In this document: piece after piece, positions 1 through 10,866 of the stretch
Position numbering within the stretch: the stretch's first letter is position 1
How the letters are laid out: every line of letters starts with the position of its first letter
Assembly (NCBI GenBank): GCA_030340625.1
Contig: JAOPHQ010004847.1
Location: 107,501-171,500, forward strand
DNA from: Merluccius polli
Lineage: Eukaryota; Chordata; Actinopteri; Gadiformes; Merlucciidae
Direction of reading: 5' to 3'
Length of the DNA stretch: 64,000 bases
Notes under the pieces: generated by a model
Database searches by the model: none
Seen by the model: only the letters and a program-made list of their open reading frames with translations
Told to the model about the DNA's origin: nothing
Translations under genes and position numbers: made by a program

Positions 1-439
1 GAGCTGTTCGGCCCCGTCAGCCTGGAGCAGCTGCGCTTCCCCACCACCGAGCACATCACCAACGACAAGCAGCGGGTCTTCACCAACCGCCTGCTCGACG
101 TCATGGACCGCGGGCTGATCCTGGAGGTCAACGGCCACGACATCTACGCCGTGCGTCTCTGCCAGTGCAAGGTGTACTGGTCGGGCCCCTGCGCCCCCAA
201 CCCCGCCGCCCCCAACCTCATAGAGCGGCAGCGCAAGGTGAAGCTGTTCTGCCTGGAGTCCTTTCTCAGTGGTGAGTGCCGAAGACGATGCTGGGATGAT
301 CTTAATAAGATTAAGGCATGAAGTTGACCTTGTTTTTTTTTTTTTACATGTTTCAACTGAAAATGTTTTACTGTTATGATGTTATAGCTAGCATCCTAAC
401 TATGTAGACTTATCTTGAATACACCCACATTTACAGTAT

Positions 440-487
<48 letters not shown>

Positions 488-1807
488 TAGTGGTTTATTT
501 AAGTATTAGTAATCGGATGCAGGAAAGTTCTGTGGAGTCAGTGAAGTCTTACAGCTGTGTATTGTGTGTTGTGTGGTGTGAAGGTGTAATAGCGCACCAG
601 CGGGGCCAAACGTCCAGCCCCCCGCAGTTTGACATCAACCTGTGTTTTGGAGAGGAGTGGCCCGACGGCAGGCCCAGGGAGAGGAAACTCATCATGGTTC
701 AGGTGAGACTACTTCGTAATGGATTTCTCTCTGTTGTTTGTAGTTCCACATTGGGCTGCAACCCATGATTATTTACATGGATGTTTAATCTAACGTTAGT
801 TTTTTTTTTGCTTAATCGTTTAGTCTACAAAGTGTCAGAACCAATAGCAAATGTCATCACAAGTTACCAGAGTCCAAAGTAATGTCTTAAATTTGCTTGC
901 TTTAAGCAGCCAAGAAAAACTTAAGTATTAATTTATAATGAGCCATGAATAAAACATTTGAATTTCTGAAGCATCGAGCAGCAAATGTTTGGTATTAATT
1001 AACGACTTAACGACTTAAACGATAAATCGTTTAAAAAAAAATGTATTTGATTAATTTTACGTCGATCGACTAATAACTAATCGTTACAACCCTAGTTCCA
1101 CGGTCTGCTGCAGTTGGTGCCTATATCGTATATCATGTCATACTCCCCACTGGACATGTAAATAACTATGTAAATAACTGCGTACAACTCTCCTGCAGTG
1201 CCAAAACGTTGGCCAGGTCTACTAGCTGTTGCACAGTATTTTAGTTGAACACTATGAACTGCTACTTCCTGTTTGTAGTAGTTCTGGGATGAGTTGAGTT
1301 TCCATGATGGCACAAGTATCCGAGTGATCATGCGAGTGGCAAATGTGTCCTGGAAGGAATGCAGTCGGGGATGGAAACGCTTCCTTGGCTTTAGGCTGTC
1401 AATGTGGTCCTATGCATCTCTGACCTCCTCCAAACGGGTCTCACCACATCTTGGGTGCATTAACACCTGTTGTTTGTAGCTCTCTGGATGTGATCTCTGA
1501 TCACATCACCCAAGATGAATTCCAATGCCAAGCGGGAACTCCCCTCCAACTCTCCCTCTCCCCTGTGTGCCTTCAGATCATCCCGGTGGTGGCCCGCATG
1601 ATAAGCGAGATGTTCTCCGGAGACAGCACGAGGTCATTCGACAGCGGCAGCGTCCGCCTGCAGATCTCCATCCCCGACATCAAGGACAACATAGTGACCC
1701 ACCTGAAGCAGCTCTACTGCCTGCTGCAGAACCACCAGGGCCAGGAGAGCTGGCCCATGCAGCCGGGTCAGGTCCTGCACATCACCCCGGCTCTGCAGGC
1801 TCAGTAA
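1..1807 (+). CDS. irf6: Interferon regulatory factor 6, C-terminal part (5' end outside window)
   Basis: Three coding exons are visible: 1-271, 584-702 and 1577-1807 (TAA at 1805-1807). All junctions are GT-AG and phases agree (a G at 271 joins GT at 584). The translation opens in the middle of the IRF association (SMIR) domain and follows vertebrate IRF6 closely, including LLDVMDRGLILEVNGHDIYA, CFGEEWPDG and RMISEMFSGD. The FDSGSVRLQIS and PDIKDNIV stretches separate it from IRF5, whose tail differs. IRF6 is a transcription factor of epithelial and periderm differentiation that dimerises through this domain; the DNA-binding domain lies upstream of the window. The last exon adds a Gln/Pro-rich tail ending LHITPALQAQ. 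Seen: exons and residues. Family knowledge: function. Very sure of the family, and of irf6 rather than irf5. Confidence 0.96.
441..487 (+). repeat. (TAG)n trinucleotide microsatellite in irf6 intron
   Basis: About 15 uninterrupted TAG units lie in the intron between the first two visible irf6 exons. Confidence 0.95.
750..1093. mobile_element. hAT-type miniature element in irf6 intron
   Basis: The 344-bp segment starts with TTGGGCTGCAAC-like sequence and ends in GTTACAACCCT, giving imperfect terminal inverted repeats. It is bracketed by an exact 8-bp direct repeat, AGTTCCAC, at 742-749 and 1094-1101, the target-site duplication length of hAT transposons. The interior is AT-rich with ATTAATTAACGA-type motifs and has no transposase ORF, so it is a non-autonomous copy. 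Confidence 0.8.
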
Positions 1808-2261
1808 GCCAAGCCCCCCCCCCCACCCCACCCCCATCTCCCCCGGACACAGGTCACCATACGACTGGGGAAATGGGATCTAGTAAACAAAAAGAAGTAC
1901 TTGTGTATATTTAGAGATCTGTATTTTCTAGCTTTTTGTTGAAGATTCAAGGAAATTCTTTCTTCAGTGTTTTACTGTCTCTAGGAGTAGTGCAGACTAG
2001 ACGTTGTGTGTGCATGAACACTTGCTGCGTGGGCCAAAGTCTTTCTTCATGCGAGGGAACACTGGTACATTTAACCCAGTTAATGAGTTACAGACAGAAC
2101 CCTGTGGCATATTTATACAAATGGGTCAGTGGCTTCTGTGGCCACTGACCACCTGCAAAACCTGGCCCCTGTTACCTAGGAAACTATGCAGTGTCTTATC
2201 AGTCTTATCAGTTTTTAAGTGGTGAGTTTCCTGAAAGGTGCGCCTCTTTGGAAACTATGGC

Positions 2262-2264
<3 letters not shown>

Positions 2265-2346
<82 letters not shown>
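2265..2346. repeat. (TA)n microsatellite in irf6 3' UTR
   Basis: About 41 uninterrupted TA units. If transcribed as part of the irf6 3' UTR it would form a self-complementary AU hairpin. Confidence 0.95.
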
Positions 2347-2350
<4 letters not shown>

Positions 2351-2658
2351 GAATGGGTCTTTGGTTCTGCAGTGACTATCCTGTCTAATGCCATAACTGT
2401 TTATCATTCAGGTCTTTCTGTGGCCAATCTGACAGCTTTCTTTCAACACTGACTTTACCGGAAATAGCCGTTCTTACAGTAGTATGTTTGGTTGTGTTTC
2501 GATTTTTGCATATCTTTTTGTATTCATATTTCTCTTAACTTTTAGTCACATGTAATATTTAGCCAATTGGAATTTAAACTGTAAAACTTGAATGAAATAT
2601 TGTCAGATGACTAAATCGTTTCATAACTGGTAGAACGTCGACACGTGTTATTTTGTCT

Positions 2659-2664
2659 AATAAA
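2659..2664 (+). terminator. irf6: Poly(A) signal, irf6 (proximal)
   Basis: AATAAA in AT-rich sequence 850 bp after the irf6 stop, the first canonical hexamer seen there. A second lies at 2744-2749. Confidence 0.55.
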
Positions 2665-2743
2665 AAGCAACACAACAAAATGTTTAATGTTTTTTTAATT
2701 GTCATGTAATTCATCTTTCTTGTCAGTTAGACAGCGTTTCTGA

Positions 2744-2749
2744 AATAAA
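2744..2749 (+). terminator. irf6: Poly(A) signal, irf6 (distal)
   Basis: AATAAA 85 bp after the proximal hexamer. Between here and the eps8l3 promoter (about 3660) I see no gene, only AT-rich unique sequence. Confidence 0.5.
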
Positions 2750-3640
2750 AGGGAAGTATGAATGCTCCAGTTCATGGCTTGACCCTGAAGCAGCTGAAAC
2801 TATGCTGGTTGGCGGTGGCACAAGCTTTTAAGACTAAAATCTATAGTGACATCTACTGGTGGCGCCAAGCTATGTTGTATTGTATCATTTAGTTATTTGG
2901 TTATACCTATGGTCATGCATTAGTTTAAATGGTTCTATTGAAATACAGAACATATATTTTTTATTTTATTGTCGAAAGAGACTGACTAAGCAATGTATGT
3001 ACATGTACAGTACATACAGTATGTATGTGTACATACATTTAATCAATCGCTTTCTACCTATAAAACCTCCTGCAAGTAAGTCTGTCCTTACAGTAAAGAT
3101 GGATGGTTCCCATGGAGACAGCTGATCAAAGTCTCATGGAACTCATTACGTCTTGTATTATACCTTATGTTCCCACCAGGGGGATGAGAAAATAAAAACA
3201 TTGTCTCTTCATTACCCATATAAGATGATAATACTTGCATTTACTCAGCTATGTTGTAAAGTAGGTTTACTGCGCATGTTTGCACTCTCCAGACCTTTAC
3301 TCTGTTGTGTTGCCCTAGCAACTATACATCTATCAGTGATGTGGTAGCTTGAATAGCAGCTCATTTGTCTCATCAGTTTAAAATGTGATCTCACCAATTG
3401 ACATTTGACAATTTAAAAATATATATATATATATTAGCAAAGGTTAAGTCATTTCCCTTTCCCTTCGAAAGACCAACTACATGCGAAATTCCAGAAAAAG
3501 CCCCGAACCACACCAGAGTAAGGCAACTTCCTACTGATATTATAACCTTTGGTCAGAGAAGATAGAGACGTATGGAAGACCTACCACACCTGACATACGA
3601 GGGCTGGGCTTGGCCGTCCTTCCAGGTTTCCACTGCTTGT

Positions 3641-3787
3641 CAAAGTAGACTTTGGCCCTCTATATAATTGGGGAAGTCTTGTCTGGGTGTTTTCCTGTGG
3701 CCGTCATTCAGACCTAAAACACGAATCAATAAACACACAAGAAAAACCTCAGAAGACTTAAAGACTATTTTCCATGGGAAAGCAGAG
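3641..3787 (+). promoter_or_regulatory. eps8l3: Probable eps8l3 core promoter and non-coding first exon
   Basis: A TATATAA box lies at 3661-3667, so initiation would fall near 3690. The exon would then run to a strong donor, AGAG|GTAAGA, after 3787, and splice to the coding exon that begins at the ATG (an AG sits at 4410-4411, immediately before it). Just upstream of the TATA box is an inverted CAAAGT-AG-ACTTTG (3641-3654), resembling paired half-sites for HNF4-type nuclear receptors. That would suit an intestinal gene, but it is only a sequence resemblance. Confidence 0.45.
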
Positions 3788-4098
3788 GTAAGATTGATTT
3801 AGTTGTTATTAAGATCAACTGAGCAGGAACATCTAGTTTTGTTGTGACCCTTTATAAGTAATGAGTATGCCGAAGCATGATGCTAGGCATACCAAGGGTC
3901 TGTTTAAGGGGATAAACATGTCCAATTGTTCTTAGACCTATTTCGTGATATTTTCTTTATCACTAGTTGGTATTGTGTACAAAGCAAGTCTTATTCATAT
4001 ATAAGGGAACCTAATAGTGTTATTAACCATGTCTATGTGAGGGGCCTGTGAACTATTTGAATAGCACCATTAACATGAGGTTAGCTGATCAATGTGCT

Positions 4099-4272
4099 AT
4101 AACCCTATATTACTAATACTAACCCTAATACCAACACTAACCCTACTACCAACACTAACCCTACTACTAACATTAACTATATTACTAACACTAACCCTGT
4201 ATTACTAACACTAACCCTACTAATAATACTAACCCTACTACTAACACTAACCCTACTACTAACACTAACCCT
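4099..4272. repeat. Tandem CTAACCCTACTACTAACA-like repeat
   Basis: About ten degenerate 18-bp units of the CTAACCCTACTACTAACA type fill this stretch in the 5' intron of eps8l3. The CTAACCC core looks telomere-like, but the array is a mixed minisatellite and not true TTAGGG repeats. Confidence 0.85.
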
Positions 4273-4411
4273 TGCTTTGGGTTAAAATCTTGCTCTTTCA
4301 ACTCTCAAATCTTACCTACAGTAGCTTTAAGAACAGACACATTATCAGTTGACTAGAAACAATAGATAGACAGATTGTTTCTCATGTTTCTATTGGTTGA
4401 TATTGCTGAAG

Positions 4412-7400
4412 ATGTCGAGGAGTAGCAGTCCCTTTGGCCAATACACAAGCAGCTATGCAGGATCGATTCAATCAAAGTAGGTGTTATTTGAATTAATTCA
4501 TCAGTATATCGTATATCACTGAGTCGTATATCACTGAGACAATTATGTCATTATTTCTCGTCGTTTGATATTTGCCAGTGGATATGGCACTTCGGATGAA
4601 GCGTCATCACAGGTGTCCAGTCTGTCTAGGCCAAGCGGAAGATCAATCTACAGTAAGTAATGACTTGACTCAGTTATTGCAATTGTAAATATATTATAAA
4701 TAAGTCTCTGACATAAAACAATAATGTATTAACAGTACAAAGGAAGGAGTATACATCATCTATAAACAAGATAATGGACAAGTTTCAGTACAGAGTGGAG
4801 GTAATGTACACACACATGGTTTCATATATACCAACCAGGCGAGGCGAGATCCTCCTCCTTCCTAACACCAGGAGGATCTACTGTATGTGTTGCTTCATAG
4901 CACCTGTTCACCTGTGAGCTGGACGGGAAGGAGGTGCAAAGCGTGGCGGACTGCCTGGACCGCCTGAAGCTGCTGGAGGACATGGGTCGCGTGTGGGGTC
5001 AGAACATGCTGCTGGAGGTCCGAGAGAGCAACCTGCAGCTCAGCGACATCGAGACCAAGGTAAGGGCGTCGTTTTTTCTTCATTCTTTTTTGTATGCATT
5101 TGTATTGTGTTACAACACAATGTGCACAGACATTTTACCCTGCAAAAGTAACCTAACCCCCGGTGTGTGTGTGTCTCTGTGTGGGCTTCAGGAGGCGCTG
5201 GAGTCCCTCCCTCTGAGCAGCATCGTGGCGCTGCAGGCGGTGATGCAGGCCGGGGTGTACAACTCCCTGCTCACCATGTGTGTGAAGGACGGGAGGTCCA
5301 GCAGTGTGTTCATGTTCCAGTGTGATGAATTTAAGGTGAGAAGGAGAGACACACACCCCCCCCGCCACCACCCGCCCCATCCTTTCAACTCAGTAAACAC
5401 CTTGGTACATCTATAGATCACAATGCTGGTTAATGTTTGTCTTTCCTGGACTTTGACAGGCGGACTTCATTGAGAAGGACCTATCACGGGCTCTCTCGCG
5501 CAGGCAGAAGGAACTAGAGTGAGATGCTATAAAAGCAATAAACATGACATATATAACCAATGACACACATACCTTTTCTGGTAACACTTTAGATTAGGGA
5601 CCACATATTCACAATTAACTAGTTGCTTATTAACATGCATATTAGTAGCATATTAGCTCTTTATTAGTCATTATAAAGCACTTATTAATGCCTTATTCTG
5701 CATGACCATGTTCACCAACTATGAGGCCATTAACTAACAACTTATTAATAGGAAGTAAGGAAATTGTTGATCTATTCTCATGTAACAAAACACAAAACTA
5801 CAAGTGTTACTAGTGTCCAAATACCTCGAAATTAAGTCTTTCTAACTCAGAATATGCTTCCCATTCTAAAGTCAGGTCTTGCTCATCACTAATATACTAG
5901 TAGTTTGACACTTAATAACCCACACAAGTTCCCTACTCTAAAGTTGCCTCATCTTCACACTTAGTTAAGGGTGAATATGTGGTCCCTAATCTAAAGTGCT
6001 ACCCATTTTCTTTACTACATTTCGCGGATGCGAGTGTCAAGAGGCCTCTGACTGAATGTGCTTTACAGCAGCGGCCATCCCAAGTCCGTGGCCGGTCACA
6101 TGGTCCCTAAAACCCTTGTGAGGCCCAGTCCGCCCCCCCAAGCCCGAGTCTGGAATCCCCCAGAGGATCCCGTGTCAACGTGGAGTCCCCCCGATTACGG
6201 TGAGGCCTGCAGGGGGAAGAGTGTGTGACCCGGTAAACACAGCAAGCTTATGAAGGCCTTTTGGTGCATGGGCAGAATGTGTGAAATGTGATCAAAAGTG
6301 TTTACATGCAGAGCACAACGAAGGACGATTGAGGAGTCTAGGTGTCTTAGAAATCGAAATCTTAAACGAACAAAGGCGTTTACATGACTACATATTTCGA
6401 ATGATTGCCTTAATCTTATTAAGATCAGTTTATAAGCTTGCATTCAAACATTACATGGCAAATCTAATGTAAATTCCATCAATACACAAAAACACCCATC
6501 CAACTTATCTCTGTCTTCATGGTGTAGAAGATGAAGACGCTGCTACACCTGTACCGCTTATGCCCAGAGAGGAAGATACCCGAAGCTTTGGAGAGGAACC
6601 CCCATCGCCACAGCCCTTCTTCACCCCAGAGGAAGACTTCACTCCCATAGGGCCGTACACAGAGCTGGACAGGAACGTGGTCTGTTGTCTTTTCATATCT
6701 CGACCCCTAGACTTAAATATCTGGCAGATCTCTTTACATGCTCTGTAGTACTGCATTATGTGTTGTCCCTCCCTATATTACCATCTGCATTCAAAGTATA
6801 CTATATTTAAATCATTGTGTTGAAAATGTATTTTAGTAGAATGGATGACTCGCACAGCAAAAAAATAGCAAGTAAGCAATATGCTTACTCCCTGTACAGG
6901 ATATCTTGAATCACATCTTTACCGATCTGGAAATCTTCATGGGACAAATCGCTGCGGCACAGGCCAAAAGTGAAATGAAAAACAAGAAGAAGAAGAAGAA
7001 GAAGAAGAATAAGTACAAAGGTCGGGTTTTGTCCTATGCATTCATACTCCACCTGCCTAACATTGCACAAGTAACGTCACTGGAGACCAGTTGTCGTAAT
7101 GATTGCTCTATGTTGACATCTTCAGGCATTAAGGGCATGCCCCCTGTGGAGGACTTTGTCACCTGTCTACATAAGATCAAGTGTGGTTTCAACCTTCTAG
7201 TAGGTCTTCCAACAAGCCTCGCCCTGTCGTAGCGCTCACCACGTGACCACCTCACGTATCCACAGGCCCGCTCATAGCCGTGTGTATGTTTTCGACAGGC
7301 GGAACTGAATGGAGAGATCAACAACCCCAGCGCCCCGGACTACGTCCACGTTCTCTTCTCCGCCCTCGACTTTGTGAGTCGGCACCGTCGTTACGATCGG

Positions 7401-9979
7401 TTGGGATTTGTTTGGAAAAACTCCCGATACCAGCTCACTGCACCCTTGTAATACTGTAACCACCATTGAAATTCACTTCAAATGAATGCTTGGACGGAGG
7501 CGTTTCAAAATAAGGGTTTGGTTGTGTTTTGACTCGACAAGGTGATACCTCACTGCCCAGAGGGCCTCTCCTCCACCGTCGTGGCCCCCCTACTGACCCC
7601 TGCGTGTTTCCGTCTCCTGAGCGAGGAGGCCACCACCCAGGAGGACCAGCTGTGGCAGTCCCTGGGGGACCCCTGGAACATCCCCAGGTTGGGGAGAAAA
7701 GCATCCATCCCATAATGTTTTATCAACTACGTGCCGTTGCTTTACACTTACACGGCCACTTTTTCACCGCATCCATCATTTTTGCTCTCATCTCTCATCT
7801 CATTTTTTTTTTCACTTCTATTAAAAATGATTTAGTCAATTCTAAAGCCAATTCTAAGGAATAAAACAGAGGGTTTTTATTTTGTCTGTGGGGAGATAAC
7901 AAACAAAAAAACAAACAATTTTGACCAAACAGGTGACTGCAGTTAAAACGTGACATAGTGCAGGTTTAAATAATCAATAATAATAATCATCATCATCACC
8001 TTGAGGGTAGTCATCTTGAATATCAAACAAATTGCATATCGATTGTTTTGTTTTACATTTTTAATGACCAAGTACCAAATGGCCGGAGGATGACGAAGAC
8101 ATCCCCATCTACACTCTGGAGTTCCTGGATGGCTGGCAGCCCCCCGAGGTGTCGGAGGGGAGGCCTGCAAGGCGCAAGGAGAGCACACGCTCCGCCGCCA
8201 GCCAGGTGAACCCAGGCTCCGCCCCCAGCCAGGTGAACCCAGGCTCCGCCCCCAGCCAGGTGAACCCAGGCTCTGCCCCCAGCCAGGTGAACCTTCAAAC
8301 ACTTTTTTACTTTTATAATTATTTATTTCGTTGTGTGTACAACTGTATTTAAAGACTTCTGATGGTTCAATAGACGTTGGTCACGCTATCTTATCTTTTA
8401 TTCTCTCTCTGTCTTCTCTGTCTCTGTCTCCGTCTCTCTCTCTCTCTCTCAGAAACCAGCTCAGCGGAGTCCAGCCCGTCGTCCGCCACCCCCGCGGTGT
8501 GTGTAAAGTGAAAACTGAATAAGAGAGCATTTCCATGTGCTGCCTGCAGCTGTCATGGCTAATACCCATGTGTATTTTTTTAATTTATTTTTTTTCAGCA
8601 GAGTGGAGGCCGACCCCAGGCACATGCGTGTCAGGTACGACTTCACCGCAAGAAACGCCAAAGAGCTGAGCATCACCAAGGGAGAGATAGTCACCGTGAG
8701 TGTCCAATCTAATGTCCCTGTCCTCCTTGTCCCACACTGCACCATTTCACTCTACTGTAACACACTGGTTTTCAGACTACGGCTCAGGACTCATAAGTGG
8801 GTCGCAGCAGAGGACCAAGTCGATCACGGCCACAAGCATTATTTCTATGATCATGTTTTTCAAAAATATACATTTCAGTATTATATGATCATTAGTATGT
8901 TTTGAAGAGAGGGGGATAGAAGAAGAAAAGAGGAATACTGTATTGATGAGCGATAGACAGACATTTTTTTAATTGCCTCACTTTTTGGACAATGAAAGCA
9001 AAAATTAGTACCTACACAGGGGGGGGGGTCACCCCTCGTATATCATGCACCTATGACACATACGATCCCTATATGCCCACAGTTGCTAGACGTGTCCAAG
9101 CAGTGGTGGAAGGTGAGGAATGCGCTGGGCGATCAGGGGTTCGTACCCAACAACATCCTGGAGCCCATGGAGATGGAGCCTGAGCCTGAGGTGGAAGAGG
9201 TGAGTGCCGGCCACAAAACTGAACTTATGACCCCGCTGCGGTGGGTGACGCGGCGTCTGTGCCAATCATTCTCCAATTTAGGCTCAGTGACCTCTCGAGG
9301 TTGAGTTTGCAAAACGATGTGTTCATCGGTGATCGGTGACTCGTGCCGTCGTACACTTCAGCATCTTCTGTTCTAATGTAGGCGGGTATCAGTATTTCTG
9401 TGGTCTAATATTGTATGCTGATGTTTCTCTCAGTTCGCCGGTCCCCCTGTTCTAACCAAGAGGTCAAGGCCTAGAGAAGTCAAGGCTTGGCTGGAGTACA
9501 AAGGCTTTAGTAAAATGTAAGTCTGCTGTTTAAAATTAATAACACAGCCTTAATTAGGTGGAACGATGAAAAACAATGTTATTTTGGAAAATGGCCAAAA
9601 ACGTACTACTGGATGTAGCTTTTGCTGCTTTTTTACTCTTCAAGTGTACCACGTGTGACCATGATACAACCCTAGGTGTGCTAGAGCACCCGTTGAAACG
9701 TGCTAATATGTGATGCGCACGCTGTTCAGCACGGTGCGGTGCTTGGCATCGCTGAGCGGCGCCATGCTGTTGGAGATGCCCCGAGACGAACTGAAGAAAG
9801 TCTGCCCCGACGAGGGAGGGCGGATCTTCTTCCAGCTGCAGTCAGTCAAGTCCGCTCTGGCGGTAAGTGATAGGTGATGGACGGTATGAAGCGCGTCACT
9901 GTGATACTGCCTGATACTAACTGTTGTTGGGTTCTCGATTTGTTTTTTTCCCCCTCAGCTTGAGAGCGAGATGAGATAA
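4412..9979 (+). CDS. eps8l3: EPS8-like protein 3 (PTB-SH3-SAM adaptor)
   Basis: Nineteen coding exons give 656 residues: 4412-4476, 4579-4652, 4736-4800, 4901-5059, 5192-5335, 5460-5518, 6069-6199, 6528-6676, 6900-7020, 7126-7199, 7299-7373, 7542-7687, 8073-8286, 8453-8496, 8599-8695, 9083-9199, 9434-9516, 9730-9862, 9959-9979. All phases join. The N-terminal LSRPSGRSIYIQRKEY mirrors EPS8L3. A PTB domain follows (about 55-190), then a proline-rich region, DILNHIFTDLEIFMG with a poly-Lys run, a repeat-bearing linker, an SH3 domain (about 515-575, with KQWWKVRNALGDQGFVPNNI) and a C-terminal SAM/PNT-like domain. EPS8 proteins couple receptor tyrosine kinase signalling to Rac and actin; EPS8L3 is the divergent gut/epithelial member. 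Human EPS8L3 is 593 residues; the excess lies in the proline-rich and repeat linkers. The ATG is the first in frame and follows an acceptor-like AG. Exon 12's donor (GTTGGG) is weak. Confidence 0.95.
5580..6003. mobile_element. MITE with 33-bp terminal inverted repeats in eps8l3 intron 6
   Basis: The left end (5580-5612, starting GGTAACACTTTAGATTAGGG) is the reverse complement of the right end (5971-6003, ending CCCTAATCTAAAGTGCTACC) with one mismatch. The 424-bp AT-rich interior encodes nothing. The GGTAACACTTTA end is common in teleost non-autonomous DNA transposons. I could not define a clear target-site duplication. Confidence 0.85.
8200..8292 (+). repeat. eps8l3: 27-bp in-frame minisatellite in eps8l3 exon 13 / intron 13 boundary
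   Basis: Three full 27-bp units plus a partial fourth encode repeats of SQVNPGSAP. Each unit contains CAG|GTGAAC, so four equally good donor sites occur after 8205, 8232, 8259 and 8286. Being 27 bp apart, all keep the reading frame. The CDS entry uses the last one. Confidence 0.9.
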
Positions 9980-10440
9980 CCAGCGCTGTAGGATGTGGAA
10001 GATGTCCACCACTAAACAACTGAAGGGATATTTTTCATCAATTTCATGTCATGTCACGACCCAAAACCTCCATCACAAAGCCCATTTCCACAGAATTCAT
10101 GAATTATCTAACTATGGAGCATGTTATATATATATATATAAAACATGGTGATAGTCATTAGGATAAATGTTCTGACATATGCAGCTTTTCTTTTCACCCT
10201 CAGATGTTTTACCCATTATAAACATTGTTAGTGAGACAGTAATTCGTGAAAAACTGTAGACCATTAATAATCCTAAATGAATGATGCATGTGCAAAGTTA
10301 CAATCTTTAAAAAAAAAAGCGTATCATTCAAAGTATCATGTCATATATGCTACTACATTGTATGTTTTATTGTCAGAGTAATATATCACTATTCACTACT
10401 ATATTATTAAATAAAAGTCACAGCTTTGGTATTCACAGAG
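9980..10440 (+). other. eps8l3: eps8l3 3' UTR (inferred)
   Basis: Non-coding sequence after TAA at 9979 reaches AATAAA at 10410-10415, the likely end of the transcript. Confidence 0.6.
10410..10415 (+). terminator. eps8l3: Poly(A) signal, eps8l3
   Basis: AATAAA 430 bp after the stop codon, followed about 80 bp later by unrelated sequence and a minus-strand AATAAA that could serve ampd2. Confidence 0.6.
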
Positions 10441-10831
10441 AGCTGTGTATGATGCAAACGTTCAATGACTAAACATGCTTTATTTCATTCTTCAGACATT
10501 ACACATCAACCATACCAGAAGCGTGTCACTTTAGAAAACACTGGCAATTATAGTCAAGCCATGAGGATAACACACAAAACACAGAAGATAAATCTAGCCA
10601 TAATTTCATGTCAAGAAAAAACAAAACAATCATATAATGTGTAAAAATAACAATGCATTATGAAAAATAGAATGGATTAATAATAATAATAGTTTGTGAG
10701 CATACAGGTGCTTGTAATGAATGCCTCATGAAATACATGTACAAGTGTAGAAATGTATGGTCCACTATGCAACTATTTCAAGGGACACCCCAAGGGATGC
10801 AGAGAAATTGCACTTATTAGCACAGTTCAAT

Positions 10832-10866
<35 letters not shown>

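Larger units (their letters stand above)
1808..2750 (+). other. irf6: irf6 3' untranslated region (inferred)
   Basis: Sequence after the irf6 stop has no credible ORF and includes a long TA microsatellite. It reaches canonical AATAAA hexamers at 2659-2664 and 2744-2749, either of which could end the transcript. The extent is inferred from these signals. Confidence 0.6.

Noticed and set aside
4099..4272. Interstitial telomeric sequence
   Set aside because: The unit is CTAACCCTACTACTAACA, not CCCTAA. Only the CTAACCC core resembles telomere repeats.
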